32,333 nt of DNA from Bdellovibrionales bacterium (GTDB taxonomy: Bacteria > Bdellovibrionota > Bdellovibrionia > Bdellovibrionales > UBA1609), in the NCBI GenBank assembly GCA_013216195.1, contig JABSOQ010000031.1:1-32333 (forward strand), in the 5' to 3' direction. Shown here piece by piece: positions 30,477-32,333 of the stretch. Positions within the stretch are counted from its first letter, which is position 1, and each line of letters starts with the position of its first letter. A program made the translations under genes and the position numbers. Under the pieces are notes generated by a model, which was not told where the DNA came from, searched no databases, and saw only the letters and a program-made list of their open reading frames with translations.

Positions 30477-32333
30477 CTACTTCGCTATCAGGTTCAAAAT
30501 CTTTCCAGCTTTGTAGATCACTTTCACTATATTTTTATCAGCAAGTGCGTTTTGTACCGCTGGTATCGCTTTTGCCATTTCTACCGCTTCAGTCTCTTCG
30601 GCATCTACGGCGATCTCGATCTTGCCGCGCATTTTGCCACTGACCTGTACGCCCATGGTGACAACGTTGTCGACCACCTTGGCCGGGTCATACTCAGGCC
30701 ATTTTGCTAAAGACACAAAACCCTCTTCACCCATGCGGCTCCATATCTCTTCAGCGATGTGAGGCCCAAACGGAGCCATAAGTTGCAGGAGGCCCTTTAC
30801 GATTGGTCTTGGTTTCACTTTCAATTTGTAAAGTTCGTTTACCAAGATCATCATTTGAGAAATGGCGGTGTTAAAGCTCAATGAATCAATGTCTTCACCA
30901 ACCTTTTTAACAGTCTTGTGATACACCTTTTGCAATTCTTCAGGGCAATCCTCAAGTTTGGTGTCTTCAACAATGAGTTCGTTTTCGTCATTGATAGCTA
31001 AACGCCAAACTCGCTCAAGAAACCTGCGAATACCTTGAAGGCCCTTTGGGTCCCATGGTTTAGCTTTTTCAAATGGGCCCATGAAACATATGTACATGCG
31101 AGCCGCATCAGCACCATGCTCTTCGATCACTTCGTCAGGGTTGATGACGTTGCCACGAGACTTCGACATCCTTTGGCCATCAGGCCCGAGCACATCACCT
31201 TGGTGAGCTAGCTTTTGAAAAGGCTCGTCACTGGAGACCAGGCCGACATCAAAAAGCACTTTTTGCCAGAACCTCGAGTAAAGCAGATGGCTGACGGTGT
31301 GTTCAGGGCCACCAATGTAAAGGTCAACAGGCATCCAGTACTGTTGCTTTTCAAAACTAAAGGCCTCTTCTGAATTGTTAGGGTCAGTGTAGCGCAAGAA
31401 GTACCAGGCGGAGCCGGCTGTGCCAGGCATAGTGTCAGTATTTCGAATGCCTTCTTTGCCATCAGCTGACTTGTAATTCACGAACTCCGGCACACGAGCA
31501 AGAGGTGGTTCACCCTCTTCGGTTGGTTCATAGTCAGCCACTTCGGGCAGCATAACGGGTAGCTCTGAGTCATCAACACACTCGGTTTTGTCACCAAAGT
31601 GCACCACGGGAAAGGGTTCGCCCCAGTACCTTTGGCGGCTAAACAGCCAATCTCGCAGCTTGTACTGAATTTGTCGCTCGCCTAAAGACTTTTCTTCGAG
31701 CCAGTCGACCATTTTAGTGATGGCTGATTTTTTGTCGAGCCCGTTCAAAAATTCAGAGTTAATGAGCTCGCCATCACCGGCGTAAGGAAGCTCGTCTTCA
31801 CTCTGAATCACTCTTTTGATTTCAATGCCAAATTCAGTTGCGAATTCAAAATCACGCTCATCATGGCCTGGTACTGCCATGATGGCGCCGGTGCCGTAAT
31901 CCATGAGCACGTAATCAGCTATCCAGATAGGCACTTTCTGATCGTTGACAGGGTTAATGGCGTAGCCGCCAGTGAAGGCTCCTGTTTTTTCTTGATTGGC
32001 CTTGCGGTCAATTTCACTTTTTGCAGCAGCTTGCTTTTTGTAGGTCTCGACAGCCTCTTTGCATTCGCTCGTTGTGATTTGAGTAACTAGCGGGTGTTCG
32101 GGGGCGAGTACCATAAAGGTGGCTCCAAAAAGAGTATCTGGTCGAGTGGTAAAGACTTCGAGAGACTCTTCAGTACCTGGCACTTTGAAGAAGACTTTTG
32201 CCCCTTCAGACTTGCCGATCCAGTTACGCTGGCCTTCTTTTGTACGGTCGGGCCAGTCGACTTTGTCGAGGTCATTGATCAACCTTTCGGCGTAATCGGT
32301 GATCTTGAGCATCCACTGCTTCATCGGTCTGCG
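30477..32333 (-). CDS. leuS: Leucyl-tRNA synthetase, C-terminal part, cut by window edge
   Basis: The frame is open to the last base, so the N-terminal catalytic part lies outside the window; 618 residues are visible. It begins RRPMKQWMLKITDYAERLI, a stretch before the editing (CP1) domain. The editing domain carries TRPDTLFGATFMVLAPEHPL, and later GYGTGAIMAVPGHDERD-like sequence (here YGTGAIMAVPGHDERDFEFA). The class I KMSKS signature is present as QRMSKSRGN, followed by the anticodon-binding and C-terminal domains, ending NALADKNIVKVIYKAGKI. The enzyme charges tRNA-Leu and clears misactivated amino acids. speA follows closely on the same strand. Confidence 0.97.
   Translation of the reverse strand, partial: RRPMKQWMLKITDYAERLINDLDKVDWPDRTKEGQRNWIGKSEGAKVFFKVPGTEESLEVFTTRPDTLFGATFMVLAPEHPLVTQITTSECKEAVETYKKQAAAKSEIDRKANQEKTGAFTGGYAINPVNDQKVPIWIADYVLMDYGTGAIMAVPGHDERDFEFATEFGIEIKRVIQSEDELPYAGDGELINSEFLNGLDKKSAITKMVDWLEEKSLGERQIQYKLRDWLFSRQRYWGEPFPVVHFGDKTECVDDSELPVMLPEVADYEPTEEGEPPLARVPEFVNYKSADGKEGIRNTDTMPGTAGSAWYFLRYTDPNNSEEAFSFEKQQYWMPVDLYIGGPEHTVSHLLYSRFWQKVLFDVGLVSSDEPFQKLAHQGDVLGPDGQRMSKSRGNVINPDEVIEEHGADAARMYICFMGPFEKAKPWDPKGLQGIRRFLERVWRLAINDENELIVEDTKLEDCPEELQKVYHKTVKKVGEDIDSLSFNTAISQMMILVNELYKLKVKPRPIVKGLLQLMAPFGPHIAEEIWSRMGEEGFVSLAKWPEYDPAKVVDNVVTMGVQVSGKMRGKIEIAVDAEETEAVEMAKAIPAVQNALADKNIVKVIYKAGKILNLIAK

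Noticed and set aside
28604-30710. Several open frames on the plus strand opposite speA and leuS
   Set aside because: All are antisense to well-recognised genes and show no domain or binding site.
1-32333. tRNA, rRNA, CRISPR, insertion sequence or prophage
   Set aside because: No cloverleaf-like, repeat-spacer, transposase or integrase sequence was recognised on reading both strands.

Overview
The window looks like chromosomal DNA from a Gram-negative bacterium with moderate GC, tightly packed genes and many 1-14 nt gene overlaps. ADP-heptose epimerase points to LPS, and there are exported proteins with signal peptides and a prepilin-like protein. The mix of genes suggests a Bdellovibrio-like or other delta-related lineage: long-form aromatic amino acid hydroxylase, STAS/ATPase partner-switch proteins with a receiver-DUF4388 protein, a Cys-poor DksA-like protein and an SpeA-type arginine decarboxylase. 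This assignment is inference from gene content only. I see no tRNA, rRNA, CRISPR array, insertion sequence or prophage.

Layout. (1) 1-981, minus: a GNAT acetyltransferase overlapping a cut-off FAD oxidoreductase. (2) 1172-4516, plus: hppD, hmgA and ribD, two steps of tyrosine breakdown plus a riboflavin gene, behind a perfect 8-8-8 inverted repeat. (3) 4599-10457, plus: a signalling block with an RsbW-like ATPase, a STAS protein, a PAS/HPt/CheA-like kinase, a CheY-like receiver and a large receiver-DUF4388-J-domain protein. (4) 13742-10491, minus: hldD, long-form phenylalanine hydroxylase and a short RsmE-like methyltransferase. (5) 15786-13927, minus: a divergent SelO-like pseudokinase-fold protein. 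(6) 16140-16919, plus: a secreted DUF2259-like protein, ending at a strong bidirectional terminator. (7) A divergent pair, peroxiredoxin (minus) and exonuclease III plus FxsA (plus), with two inverted repeats between them. (8) A CaCA-type Ca2+/Na+ antiporter (minus) and a secreted double-SH3 protein (plus). (9) 20845-21736, plus: a DksA-like protein lacking three of four zinc cysteines, then a YkgJ-type cysteine-cluster protein. (10) 22785-21742, minus: an agmatinase-type ureohydrolase. (11) 22942-26322, plus: a peptide-type ABC transporter with binding protein and two permeases but no ATPase. (12) 28424-26378, minus: a cation/proton antiporter overlapping a prepilin-like protein. (13) 32333-28538, minus: the C-terminal part of leuS followed by speA.

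How they work together. PhhA (Phe to Tyr), HppD and HmgA together cover most of phenylalanine/tyrosine breakdown to maleylacetoacetate; the aminotransferase and the last two enzymes are not in the window. SpeA plus the ureohydrolase would make putrescine from arginine through agmatine. The divergent peroxiredoxin and exonuclease III pair peroxide removal with DNA repair. The most unusual part is the signalling block at 4599-10457, where partner-switching components sit with a CheA-like phosphorelay and a receiver protein carrying a J domain with an intact HPD motif.
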